In this document: positions 24,042-30,656 of the stretch, one piece after another
Position numbering within the stretch: position 1 is the stretch's first letter
Layout of the letters: each line of letters starts with the position of its first letter
Origin: Sphingomonas sp. Ag1
GTDB taxonomy: Bacteria; Pseudomonadota; Alphaproteobacteria; Sphingomonadales; Sphingomonadaceae
Direction: 5' to 3'
NCBI RefSeq assembly: GCF_000980895.1
Contig: NZ_LAZX01000082.1
Coordinates: forward strand, 1 to 64,000
Length of the DNA: 64,000 nt
The notes under the pieces: generated by a model
The model's database searches: none
Seen by the model: the letters and a program-made list of their open reading frames with translations, nothing else
Told to the model about the DNA's origin: nothing
Program-made: the position numbers and the translations under genes

Positions 24042-24911
24042 ATGACCGTCAACGCTCTCAATGCCGCCGCTGGGCGGGTGCAGACCGCGATCCAGCGCGC
24101 CGCTGCCAAGACCGGGATCGATTTCGATTACCTGCTTGGCCAGGCGAAGGTGGAAAGCGGCTTCAACGCATCGGCGCGTGCGCGCACCTCGTCGGCGAGC
24201 GGCCTGTATCAGTTCATCGAGCAGAGCTGGCTGGCCGTGGTGAAGAACCATGGCGCGGAGCATGGCATGGGCTGGGCCGCGGACGGCATCCAGCGCAATG
24301 GCGCCGGCCGGCTGACGGTGAGCGATCCCGGCCTGCGCCGCGCGATCCTCGACCTGCGCAACAACCCCGAAGCCGCGTCGCTGATGGCGGCCGAACATGC
24401 GTCCGACAACAAGGATGCGCTGGAGGCGAGCCTTGGCCGCGAGGCGACCGGCACTGACCTCTACATGGCGCATTTCCTGGGGCTGGGCGGCGCCAAGCAG
24501 TTCCTGAAGGCAATGCAGGTATCGCCCGATCGCACCGCGGCGAGCATGTTCCCCGCCGCGGCCGGCGCGAACCGCAACGTGTTCTTCAACCGTGACGGCT
24601 CCGCCCGCTCGCTGTCCGACGTGTACGAGCGGTTCGGCGCGAAGCTGGGCGACGGGGCGGGGCCTGCCGGCAGCACCGGCAATGCCGGCAATTCGTTGCC
24701 GCGTCTGCAATTTGCCGCCCAGATGCTCGACATGGAGGGGGCGACGGTGGTCACCGGCGCGAACCAGTCCGCATCCGACGCGATGACCTGGGCCAATGCC
24801 GCCATGGGCCGGACCGCCAATCAGGCATCCGCGCAGGCAGCCAACCTGCTGCGCCCGTCGCCGGACAATGCGCGGCTGGCGTACATGATGCTCGCGAGCA
24901 TGGGGGGCTGA
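24042..24911 (+). CDS. Flagellum-associated lytic transglycosylase
   Basis: A 289-residue protein with a lytic transglycosylase (SLT) domain in the first 120 residues. It has the catalytic Glu38 in QAKVESGF, the ASGLYQFIEQSWL stretch, and ATGTDLYMAHFLGLGGAKQFL after it. There is no signal peptide, so export through the flagellar apparatus is likely. It probably opens peptidoglycan for the rod, replacing the muramidase half missing from the short FlgJ. It heads the flhA-fliA operon behind a strong sigma-54 type promoter. A dyad (24686-24701) sits inside the gene. The C-terminal 100 residues are Ala/Gly-rich with no recognised domain. Confidence 0.87.
   Translation: MTVNALNAAAGRVQTAIQRAAAKTGIDFDYLLGQAKVESGFNASARARTSSASGLYQFIEQSWLAVVKNHGAEHGMGWAADGIQRNGAGRLTVSDPGLRRAILDLRNNPEAASLMAAEHASDNKDALEASLGREATGTDLYMAHFLGLGGAKQFLKAMQVSPDRTAASMFPAAAGANRNVFFNRDGSARSLSDVYERFGAKLGDGAGPAGSTGNAGNSLPRLQFAAQMLDMEGATVVTGANQSASDAMTWANAAMGRTANQASAQAANLLRPSPDNARLAYMMLASMGG
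24664..24701. promoter_or_regulatory. Intragenic dyad cluster in the transglycosylase gene
   Basis: It contains CTGCCGGCAG (24664-24673), CGGCAA (24677-24682) and the perfect dyad CGGCAA-TTCG-TTGCCG (24686-24701). The last has the same arms and spacing as the sites near flgB and in fliK. It lies about 215 bases before flhA and about 690 after the operon promoter. Confidence 0.4.
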
Positions 24912-24916
24912 CCTAA

Positions 24917-27016
24917 GTGAAGCTGCTCGCCAATTCACGCCAGGTGGCGCTGCCCGCCGCGATCCTGCTGCTGGTGCTCGTGATGGTCGTGCCGATCCCG
25001 GCCTTCCTCCTCGACATCTTCTTCGTCGCCAATATCGCGATCAGCTTGGCCGTGCTGATGGTCGCGCTGAACGCGCAGAAGCCGCTCGACTTCTCGTCCT
25101 TTCCGACGGTGCTGCTGTTCGCGACGCTGTTTCGCCTGGGCCTCAACGTCGCGTCGACGCGCGTCGTGCTGGTGCACGGACATGAGGGCGAGGCGGCGGC
25201 CGGCCATGTCATCGAGGCGTTCGGCAGCTTCCTGATCGGCGGCGACTATATCGTCGGCATCTTCGTCTTCGCGATCCTGATGATCATCAATTTGATCGTG
25301 GTGACCAAGGGTGCTGGCCGCGTGTCCGAAGTGTCGGCGCGCTTCACGCTGGATGCGTTGCCCGGCAAGCAGATGGCGATCGACGCCGATCTCAACGCCG
25401 GCCTGATGACGCCCGACGAAGCGAAGAAGCGCCGCATCGAGGTGTCCACCGAGGCGGATTTCTACGGCTCGATGGATGGTTCGTCGAAGTTCGTGAAGGG
25501 CGACGCGATTGCCGCGATCCTGATCCTTGCGGCGAACATCATCGGCGGGTTGATCCTAGGCCCCGTCAGTCACGGGCTGTCGATCGCCGAAGCGGCCAAG
25601 ACCTATACGCTGCTCGCGATCGGCGACGCGCTGGTCGCGCAGCTGCCGGCGCTGATGCTGTCGATCGCTGCCGCCGCGATCGTGACCCGCGTGTCGAGCG
25701 AGAAGGATCTTGCCGGCCAGATCGGCAGCCAATTCGGTAGCCCGCGCACCTGGACGCCGGTGGCCGGCATCCTTGGCCTGTTGGGCGTCATGCCGGGCAT
25801 GCCGCACCTCATTCTGCTGCCCGCCGCCGCGATCGCCGGCTTCACCGCGTGGAAGCTGCACAAGATCGCGCAGCGCCCGGCGCCCATCGAGGAAGTCGCC
25901 GCGCCCGAGCCGGTCGACCAGTCGCGCATCGGCTGGGAGGAAGTGACCGACGGCATGATGGTCAACCTCGACATTGGCTATGGCCTCGTGCCGCTGGTCG
26001 ACGAGCGCAAGGGTGCGCCGCTGATGGGCCGGATCACTGGCGTGCGCCGGCAGCTGTCGAAGGAACTCGGCTTCGTCGTGCCGCAGGTGAAGGTGCGCGA
26101 CGACATCAACCTCGCTCCCTACACCTATCGCCTCCTCGTGGGCGGCGTGGTCGTCGGCGAGGATCAGGTGTCGCCGGACGAGATGCTGGCGCTCGACACC
26201 GGCACCGGCTTCGGCGAGTTGCAGGGCAAGAAGGCGAAGGACCCCACCTTTGGCCTCGACGCGACGTGGATCGCGCCGGGTGATGCCGATGCCGCGACCG
26301 GCGCGGGTTACCTGGTGGTCGATAGCGGCACCGTGATCGCCACGCACCTCAACCATGCGCTGGGCGCCAATGCCGCCGATCTGCTGGGCGCGGACGAGGT
26401 TCAGGCGCTGCTCGACGGGCTGAAGGAGCGCAACCCGCAGCTCGTCGCCTCGATGGTGCCGCAGCCGCTGTCGCTCACCACGCTGACCAGCGTGCTGAAG
26501 GCGCTGCTGAACGAAGGCATCACGCTGAAGGAATTCCGCCGTATCGCGTCGGCCATCGCGGTCGTCGCGCAGCGCACGCAGGATGCCGAGGAGATCGTCG
26601 AGCTGATCCGCCCGGAACTGGGCCCGCTGATCATCCAGAAATTGTGCGGCGTGCGCGAGCCGCTGCGCGTGATGACGCTGGAGGGTGGCCTCGAGGGCCT
26701 GCTTGGCCAGGCGATGCGGTCAGACCCGTCGCGCCGCCATGTTGTCGAGCCGGAACTCGGCCGCCGCATTGTCGATGCGCTGCAGCGCGCCGCCCAGCCG
26801 ATGATCGCCGAGGCCAAGCCCTTCGCGCTCGTCGTTCAGCCCGCGATCCGCGTCGCGATCCGCAAGTTGGTCAAAACCTGTCTGCCGGATACCCCCGTCA
26901 TGAGCTTCTTCGAAGTCCCCGAGGACAAGGCCGTCGAGGTCGTCGCCGTGATCGGCGCGAATGACACGCATCCTGCAATTGGTGCGGGCCAGCCGCAGAT
27001 GGCGGTGGCGGCGTGA
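24917..27016 (+). CDS. flhA: Flagellar type III export protein FlhA
   Basis: A 699-residue export-gate protein that recruits chaperone-substrate complexes and couples export to ion flow. The N-terminal half has about eight transmembrane helices, with LFRLGLNVASTRVVL, the FHIPEP-like cytoplasmic stretch (GKQMAIDADLNAGLMTPDEAKKRR) and EADFYGSMDGSSKFVKGDA. The C-terminal half is the cytoplasmic platform domain (LLGADEVQALLDGLKERNPQLVASMVPQ, MTLEGGLEGLLGQAM). A GTG start at 24917 follows the transglycosylase stop by 5 bases. It overlaps fliA (GTGA). Confidence 0.97.
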   Translation: MKLLANSRQVALPAAILLLVLVMVVPIPAFLLDIFFVANIAISLAVLMVALNAQKPLDFSSFPTVLLFATLFRLGLNVASTRVVLVHGHEGEAAAGHVIEAFGSFLIGGDYIVGIFVFAILMIINLIVVTKGAGRVSEVSARFTLDALPGKQMAIDADLNAGLMTPDEAKKRRIEVSTEADFYGSMDGSSKFVKGDAIAAILILAANIIGGLILGPVSHGLSIAEAAKTYTLLAIGDALVAQLPALMLSIAAAAIVTRVSSEKDLAGQIGSQFGSPRTWTPVAGILGLLGVMPGMPHLILLPAAAIAGFTAWKLHKIAQRPAPIEEVAAPEPVDQSRIGWEEVTDGMMVNLDIGYGLVPLVDERKGAPLMGRITGVRRQLSKELGFVVPQVKVRDDINLAPYTYRLLVGGVVVGEDQVSPDEMLALDTGTGFGELQGKKAKDPTFGLDATWIAPGDADAATGAGYLVVDSGTVIATHLNHALGANAADLLGADEVQALLDGLKERNPQLVASMVPQPLSLTTLTSVLKALLNEGITLKEFRRIASAIAVVAQRTQDAEEIVELIRPELGPLIIQKLCGVREPLRVMTLEGGLEGLLGQAMRSDPSRRHVVEPELGRRIVDALQRAAQPMIAEAKPFALVVQPAIRVAIRKLVKTCLPDTPVMSFFEVPEDKAVEVVAVIGANDTHPAIGAGQPQMAVAA

Positions 27017-27759
27017 GCGCGATGCCGATGGCCGCCGCCTTTGCCGAGGCGATGCCGCTGACCTACTCGCCGCGGCAGCGCGCGCGTGACGAAGGGGCGT
27101 TGGTGCGCGAACACCTCCCGCTCGTCCGCCGGCTGGCGTGGCATGTCCATGGCAGCGTTTCGACCGCGATCGAGGTGGAGGATCTGGTGCAGACCGGGCT
27201 GGTCGCGCTGGTCGAGGCCGCGGGATCGTTCGAGGATCGCGGGCAGGTGACCTTCAAGCAATATCTCACCACCCGGCTGCGCGGGGCGATGATCGACGAG
27301 CTTCGACGCCACGCGGCGATGACGCGCGGGGCGATCAAGCGGCGGCGCGACTATGCCCGTACGGTGCAGACGCTGACCGGCGAGCTTGGTCGCCCACCCA
27401 AGGATGACGAGACGGCAAAGCGGCTGGGGGTGACGGTGGAGAAGCTTCGGCTGGATTACGCCGCCGCGGAGGCGGTGAAGTTCGAATCGATCGACGACGT
27501 TTATGTCGACGACCAGCCCTGGTTCGCCAGCGATGAGCCCAACGCGTTCGACCAGCTCGCCGAGGGGCAGCAGCGCGAGCGGCTGATTGCGGCGATCGCG
27601 GCGTTGCCGGAACGCGAACAGCTGGTGATCCAGCTTTATCATGTCGAGGAACTGAACCTCGACGAGATCGGCGAAGTGCTCGGTGTCGGCGCCGCGCGGG
27701 TGTGCCAGATCAAGAGCGCGGCACACGCGCGGCTGAAGAAGACGCTGCTGCGCGGCTGA
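27013..27759 (+). CDS. fliA: RNA polymerase sigma-28 factor FliA
   Basis: A 248-residue flagellar sigma factor. Region 2 (LVREHLPLVRRLAWHVHGSVSTAIEVEDLVQTGLVALVEAAGSFE) and region 4 (LPEREQLVIQLYHVEELNLDEIGEVLGVGAARVCQIKSAAHARLKK) are clear. It directs late genes; four matching promoters are visible in the window (motA, flgM, fliC, fliD). The GTG at 27013 couples it to flhA; a downstream ATG at 27022 is also possible. Its partner FlgM is encoded nearby at 23320. A hairpin directly after the stop (27766-27785) probably ends the operon. Confidence 0.95.
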   Translation: MSAMPMAAAFAEAMPLTYSPRQRARDEGALVREHLPLVRRLAWHVHGSVSTAIEVEDLVQTGLVALVEAAGSFEDRGQVTFKQYLTTRLRGAMIDELRRHAAMTRGAIKRRRDYARTVQTLTGELGRPPKDDETAKRLGVTVEKLRLDYAAAEAVKFESIDDVYVDDQPWFASDEPNAFDQLAEGQQRERLIAAIAALPEREQLVIQLYHVEELNLDEIGEVLGVGAARVCQIKSAAHARLKKTLLRG

Positions 27760-27765
27760 GGCAAC

Positions 27766-27785
27766 GAGCCGCGACGAGGCGGCTC
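27766..27785 (+). terminator. Probable terminator after fliA
   Basis: Seven-base arms GAGCCGC (27766-27772) and GCGGCTC (27779-27785) around a 6-base loop, 6 bases after the fliA stop, followed by TTGAT. The FNR-like box begins immediately after it. Confidence 0.55.
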
Positions 27786-27799
27786 TTGATCGATATCAA
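27786..27799. promoter_or_regulatory. FNR/CRP-type box upstream of the YqcI-DUF1989 operon
   Basis: TTGAT-CGAT-ATCAA is a perfect match to the FNR/FixK/Anr consensus TTGAT-N4-ATCAA. It is centred 54 bases before the ATG at 27847. It suggests control by oxygen or redox through an FNR-family regulator (FnrL-like), distinct from the flagellar regulation on both sides. Confidence 0.65.
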
Positions 27800-27846
27800 G
27801 CGGTTCGCTGGGAACACTCCCGCCGGGCTGCGCGTATCTCGGGCCC

Positions 27847-28554
27847 ATGCCTCAGCCCGCTACACCGTTGTTTCCCTGGCGCCACGAGGATCAGGATCGA
27901 TTCGAGCGCCTGCTTCAGGTCCATGTCGAGGATCGGCTATTTCCCTGCGTCGGTGCCAAGGCGGCGCTCGCCAAGGGGACGCTGAACGTCCTGGCCTGCA
28001 ACCGGATCGACAGCGGGTGGGACGACCTGCGCATCCATGATGGCCTGCTGCGCTTTGCCTCCGCCTATCGCGAGGAGCCGGCACTGTTCCGCAGCTTTGC
28101 GGTGGTGTTCAACGGCCCCGAGGATCTCGACGAGCCGGCGTTCGAGCAGGCGCTGTGGGATCGCGTGCAATCCTTGTCTGACAAGGACGTGTGGCGCGGC
28201 CAGGAATATGACCATCGCGTCAGCCATGATCCGGAGGACCCGCATTTCTCGCTAAGCTTCGGCGGGGAGGCGTTCTTCGTCGTCGGGCTTCACCCCCATG
28301 CCAGCCGCCCGGCGCGCCGCTTTGCCAAGCCGGCGCTGGTGTTCAACCTGCACGACCAGTTCGAGATCCTGCGCGCCGAGGGCCGGTACGAGGGGATGCG
28401 CGAGAAGATCCTGATCCGCGACGAGGCGCTGGCCGGATCGCGCAACCCGATGCTGGCGCGCCACGGCACAGCTAGCGAGGCGCGGCAATATAGCGGTCGC
28501 GTGGTCGATGACGCCTGGGCCTGCCCCTTCCACTATCGCGGTGCTGATGACTGA
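27847..28554 (+). CDS. YqcI/YcgG (GntA-like) heme-dependent N-oxygenase family protein
   Basis: A 235-residue member of the YqcI/YcgG family, which includes the heme-dependent enzyme GntA that N-hydroxylates a guanidino compound in guanitoxin biosynthesis. Family motifs are RLFPCVGAKAALAKGTL (Cys34), FNGPEDLDEPAFEQALWDRVQSL, YDHRVSHDPEDPHFSLSFGGEAFFVVGLHPHASRPARRFAKPALVFNLHDQFE in segments, and the C-terminal SGRVVDDAWACPFH. It overlaps the DUF1989 gene by 8 bases, forming a two-gene operon behind an FNR-type box. Its substrate is unknown; an N-hydroxylase acting on a guanidine- or amine-containing molecule is inference. Confidence 0.82.
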   Translation: MPQPATPLFPWRHEDQDRFERLLQVHVEDRLFPCVGAKAALAKGTLNVLACNRIDSGWDDLRIHDGLLRFASAYREEPALFRSFAVVFNGPEDLDEPAFEQALWDRVQSLSDKDVWRGQEYDHRVSHDPEDPHFSLSFGGEAFFVVGLHPHASRPARRFAKPALVFNLHDQFEILRAEGRYEGMREKILIRDEALAGSRNPMLARHGTASEARQYSGRVVDDAWACPFHYRGADD

Positions 28555-29143
28555 AGCGACACGGATTCCCGAACGAAGCGGCACGGCCTTTCGCCTCGAC
28601 AAGGGCGCCATTCTCGAAGTGATCGACCCGATGGGAGTGCAGGTGTCAGACCTGCTCGCCTTCAACGCCGATGACGTGGGGGAGGCGATCTCCTCGGGGC
28701 GGACGTTCGACTATGCCGAGACGATCTACCTGACGACCGGCCATGTGCTGTATTCCAACCGATCGCGCCCGATGCTGGAGATCATCGCCGACGATGTCGG
28801 ACGGCACGATTTCCTGCTGACGCCGTGCAGCTATGACACGTTCCGGCATTTCTACCCGGACAAGCCGCTCCACCGCGGCTGCTTCGGCAATCTGGCGGAG
28901 GCGCTGGCGCCTTATGGCGTGACCGAGGACATGATCCCGTGCGCGTTCAACTGTTTCATGAACGTGCCGGTGAACGGCGAGACGGGGAAGCTGGAGGTGC
29001 TGCCGCCGATCAGCAAGGCGGGCGACAAGATCGTGTTCCGCGCGGCGATGGACCTCGTCATCGGCCTGACCGCCTGCTCGGCCTATTCGTCCAACGGCGG
29101 CAGTTTCAAACCAATCGACTATCGGGTGATCGCGGAAGGCTGA
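28547..29143 (+). CDS. DUF1989 (urea carboxylase-associated) family protein
   Basis: A 198-residue DUF1989 protein. Some relatives are subunits of carboxyguanidine deiminase in guanidine breakdown; others accompany urea carboxylase. Typical motifs are GTAFRLDKGAILEVIDPMGVQVSDLLAFNADD, DDVGRHDFLLTPCSYDTFRHFY, HRGCFGNLAEALAPYGV, IPCAFNCFMNVPV and the ending LTACSAYSSNGGSFKPIDYRV. The start at 28547 was chosen for overlap with the upstream gene; an earlier start at 28508 would overlap it more. No urea carboxylase or allophanate hydrolase is nearby. Pairing with a YqcI protein suggests joint action on one nitrogenous substrate. Confidence 0.85.
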   Translation: MTEATRIPERSGTAFRLDKGAILEVIDPMGVQVSDLLAFNADDVGEAISSGRTFDYAETIYLTTGHVLYSNRSRPMLEIIADDVGRHDFLLTPCSYDTFRHFYPDKPLHRGCFGNLAEALAPYGVTEDMIPCAFNCFMNVPVNGETGKLEVLPPISKAGDKIVFRAAMDLVIGLTACSAYSSNGGSFKPIDYRVIAEG

Positions 29144-29187
29144 ACCGGCCGCGAGTCATCCCGGACATGTGCGGGACACCGCACGAC

Positions 29188-29277
29188 CGTCATCCCGGAC
29201 TTGATCCGGGATCCCACTTCTTCTTCTTCTTGATCGCCGCAAAGCTAGCGGGACCCCGGATCAAGTCCGGGGTGACG
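29188..29277. repeat. Inverted pair of 28-base dispersed repeats
   Basis: The left arm (29188-29215) and right arm (29250-29277) match over 26 of 28 bases as inverted copies. Each arm contains the CCCGGACTTGATCCGGG core, itself a palindrome. The spacer includes a run of TTC triplets. Short palindromes of this type recur in intergenic regions of alphaproteobacteria; the pair can fold into a long hairpin after the operon. Confidence 0.7.
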
Positions 29278-29325
29278 ATGCTTTTTGTACGGACGCCAGC
29301 TTTGGGTCCCACCCGCGCCACACGC

Positions 29326-29357
29326 CGAAAAACCCGGCGGCACGCGGCCACCGGGTT
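29326..29357 (-). terminator. Rho-independent terminator of fliC
   Basis: On the minus strand the arms AACCCGGTGG (29357-29348) and CCGCCGGGTT (29340-29331) form a stem with a 7-base loop, followed by TTT. It lies about 77 bases downstream of the fliC stop. Confidence 0.75.
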
Positions 29358-29433
29358 CCTCCGTCTGTCTCTGCTACGCTGAGCGGAGCGGCACCGACAC
29401 CCATTTGGGGGCGATGCCGGTGCCGCCGACGGA

Positions 29434-30258
29434 TTAGCCGAGAAGCTTCATCACGCCCTGCTGCGACTGGTTGGCCTGAGCCAGCATCGCGGTCGACGCC
29501 TGCGACAGGATCTGCGCCTTGGCGAGAGCGGTCGACTCTTCCGAGAAGTCTGCGTCTTCGATGCGGCTGCGCGCGTCCGACAGGTTGGTCATGTTTGAGG
29601 TCATGTTGCTGACCACGGACTCAAGGCGGTTCTGGCTAGCGCCGAGCGTAGCGCGCGCCGTTGCAACACTCTCAAGCTCGGTGTCGAGCGTAGCAAGCAG
29701 GTTGCTTGCTTTGGTGGCGTCCGAAATATCATACGAGCCTGCCGCGCCGCCATCAGCCGCGAGAGTGGTAAGATCCGCCATGGCTAGGTCAACAGTGTCT
29801 TCAGCCGTCGAGCCGGTCTGGATCGTGACCTTTTCGACAGTGCCGTCGAACAACTTCACCTTGTTGAACTCGGAGTTCTTGATAACCTGACCAATCTGGG
29901 CGGTAAGCTGGTCAACTTCGGCTGTGATGTTCTTACGATCGTCGTCGTCGTAAGTACCAGAGGCCGACTGAACCGCCAACTCGCGGATGCGCTGGAGCAT
30001 GTTGCTCACCTCGTCCAGCGCGCCTTCGGCAGTCTGCGCCATCGAGATGCCATCATTGGCGTTGCGGATGCCCTGGTTCATGCCGCGGATCTGCGAAGTC
30101 ATCGAGCTGGCGATGGCGAGGCCGGCGGCGTCGTCCTTGGCCGAGTTGATGCGCTTGCCGGTCGACAGGCGTTCCATGGCGGTCGAGAGAGCCGACTGCG
30201 CCTTGTTTGAAGCGTTGCTGGCGCGCAGCGACGAGATGTTGCTGTTGATCACGGTCAT
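29434..30258 (-). CDS. fliC: Flagellin FliC
   Basis: A 274-residue flagellin. The conserved N-terminal D0/D1 region ([53 protein letters not shown]) and C-terminal region ([49 protein letters not shown]) are intact. The central variable domain is only about 100 residues, as in many alphaproteobacteria. AAAGGAA precedes the ATG at 30258. Transcription is probably from the sigma-28 type promoter at 30326-30352 with a leader of about 60 bases. Only one flagellin gene is present in the window. The base composition is slightly less GC-rich than neighbouring genes, as usual for a highly expressed filament gene. Confidence 0.97.
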   Translation of the reverse strand: MTVINSNISSLRASNASNKAQSALSTAMERLSTGKRINSAKDDAAGLAIASSMTSQIRGMNQGIRNANDGISMAQTAEGALDEVSNMLQRIRELAVQSASGTYDDDDRKNITAEVDQLTAQIGQVIKNSEFNKVKLFDGTVEKVTIQTGSTAEDTVDLAMADLTTLAADGGAAGSYDISDATKASNLLATLDTELESVATARATLGASQNRLESVVSNMTSNMTNLSDARSRIEDADFSEESTALAKAQILSQASTAMLAQANQSQQGVMKLLG

Positions 30259-30325
30259 CGTACGTTCCTTTGTGGTTACGACCGCCCCGCCGCCCCCAGA
30301 GCGGAGGGCCGAGCCGTCGCCATAC

Positions 30326-30352
30326 GAAACGGCCAAGGCACGGAAGCTTTTA
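30326..30352 (-). promoter_or_regulatory. Sigma-28 promoter of fliC
   Basis: On the minus strand: -35 TAAAAGCT (30352-30345), 11-base spacer, -10 GCCGTTTC (30333-30326). The predicted start is near 30319, about 61 bases before the ATG. Confidence 0.75.
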
Positions 30353-30418
30353 GAACTTTTTTGCAGGCCGTCCGGACTGCCGGAAATGCGGCCCGCGCGC
30401 TCTGACGATGGGGGGCGA

Positions 30419-30475
30419 TTGCCGGCAGCCGGCAAGAGTTGGCCGGCATTCCGGCAAGGCGGCAAGCGGCTGCCA
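30419..30475. promoter_or_regulatory. Dyad cluster upstream of fliC and the activator gene
   Basis: Three imperfect inverted repeats are seen: TTGCCGGC-A-GCCGGCAA (30419-30435), TTGGCCGG-CAT-TCCGGCAA (30439-30457) and CGGCAA-GCGG-CTGCCA (30460-30475). The first two are centred 21 bases apart, the same phasing as the pair near flgB. The cluster is a candidate binding site for the activator encoded next door, perhaps for autoregulation. Confidence 0.5.
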
Positions 30476-30656
30476 GAGCCGGCTTCCTCGCGCGCGGGTC
30501 CGGGCAGGAGCGCGCCCGTTCGGGTATGCGCGGCGCGTTCGGGCGCATTTGCGCGCGCGATGCGCACCCGGAAAAATTCTGCCGGCCGGCTGCCGGCTCA
30601 AGAGGTCGTTAACCAACTAACGCCTAGAGACAGGATCATTCCGTGGGGGAAAAGTT

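Larger units (their letters stand above)
29144..29433. other. Intergenic region after the DUF1989 gene
   Basis: 290 bases between convergent genes. It holds a large imperfect inverted repeat (29188-29277) and the fliC terminator (29326-29357). No protein gene is credible. Confidence 0.7.
30259..30656. other. Divergent regulatory region between fliC and the sigma-54 activator gene
   Basis: 398 bases without a gene. It contains the sigma-28 type promoter of fliC, a cluster of three CCGGCAA/TTGCCGG dyads (30419-30475), a further CTGCCGGCCGGCTGCCGG element (30580-30597) and a TTAACC-containing stretch (30609-30621) close to the activator start. No sigma-54 element was found here on either strand. 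Confidence 0.75.

Noticed and set aside
24877..24892. TGGCGT-N5-ATGCT before flhA as a sigma-54 promoter
   Set aside because: Spacing is right but the TTGC box is degraded to ATGC and it overlaps coding sequence; mentioned only as a possibility for the intragenic dyad.
30259..30420. Sigma-54 promoter for fliC
   Set aside because: No GG-N10-GC with adequate flanks was found on the minus strand; the sigma-28 element explains the gene better.
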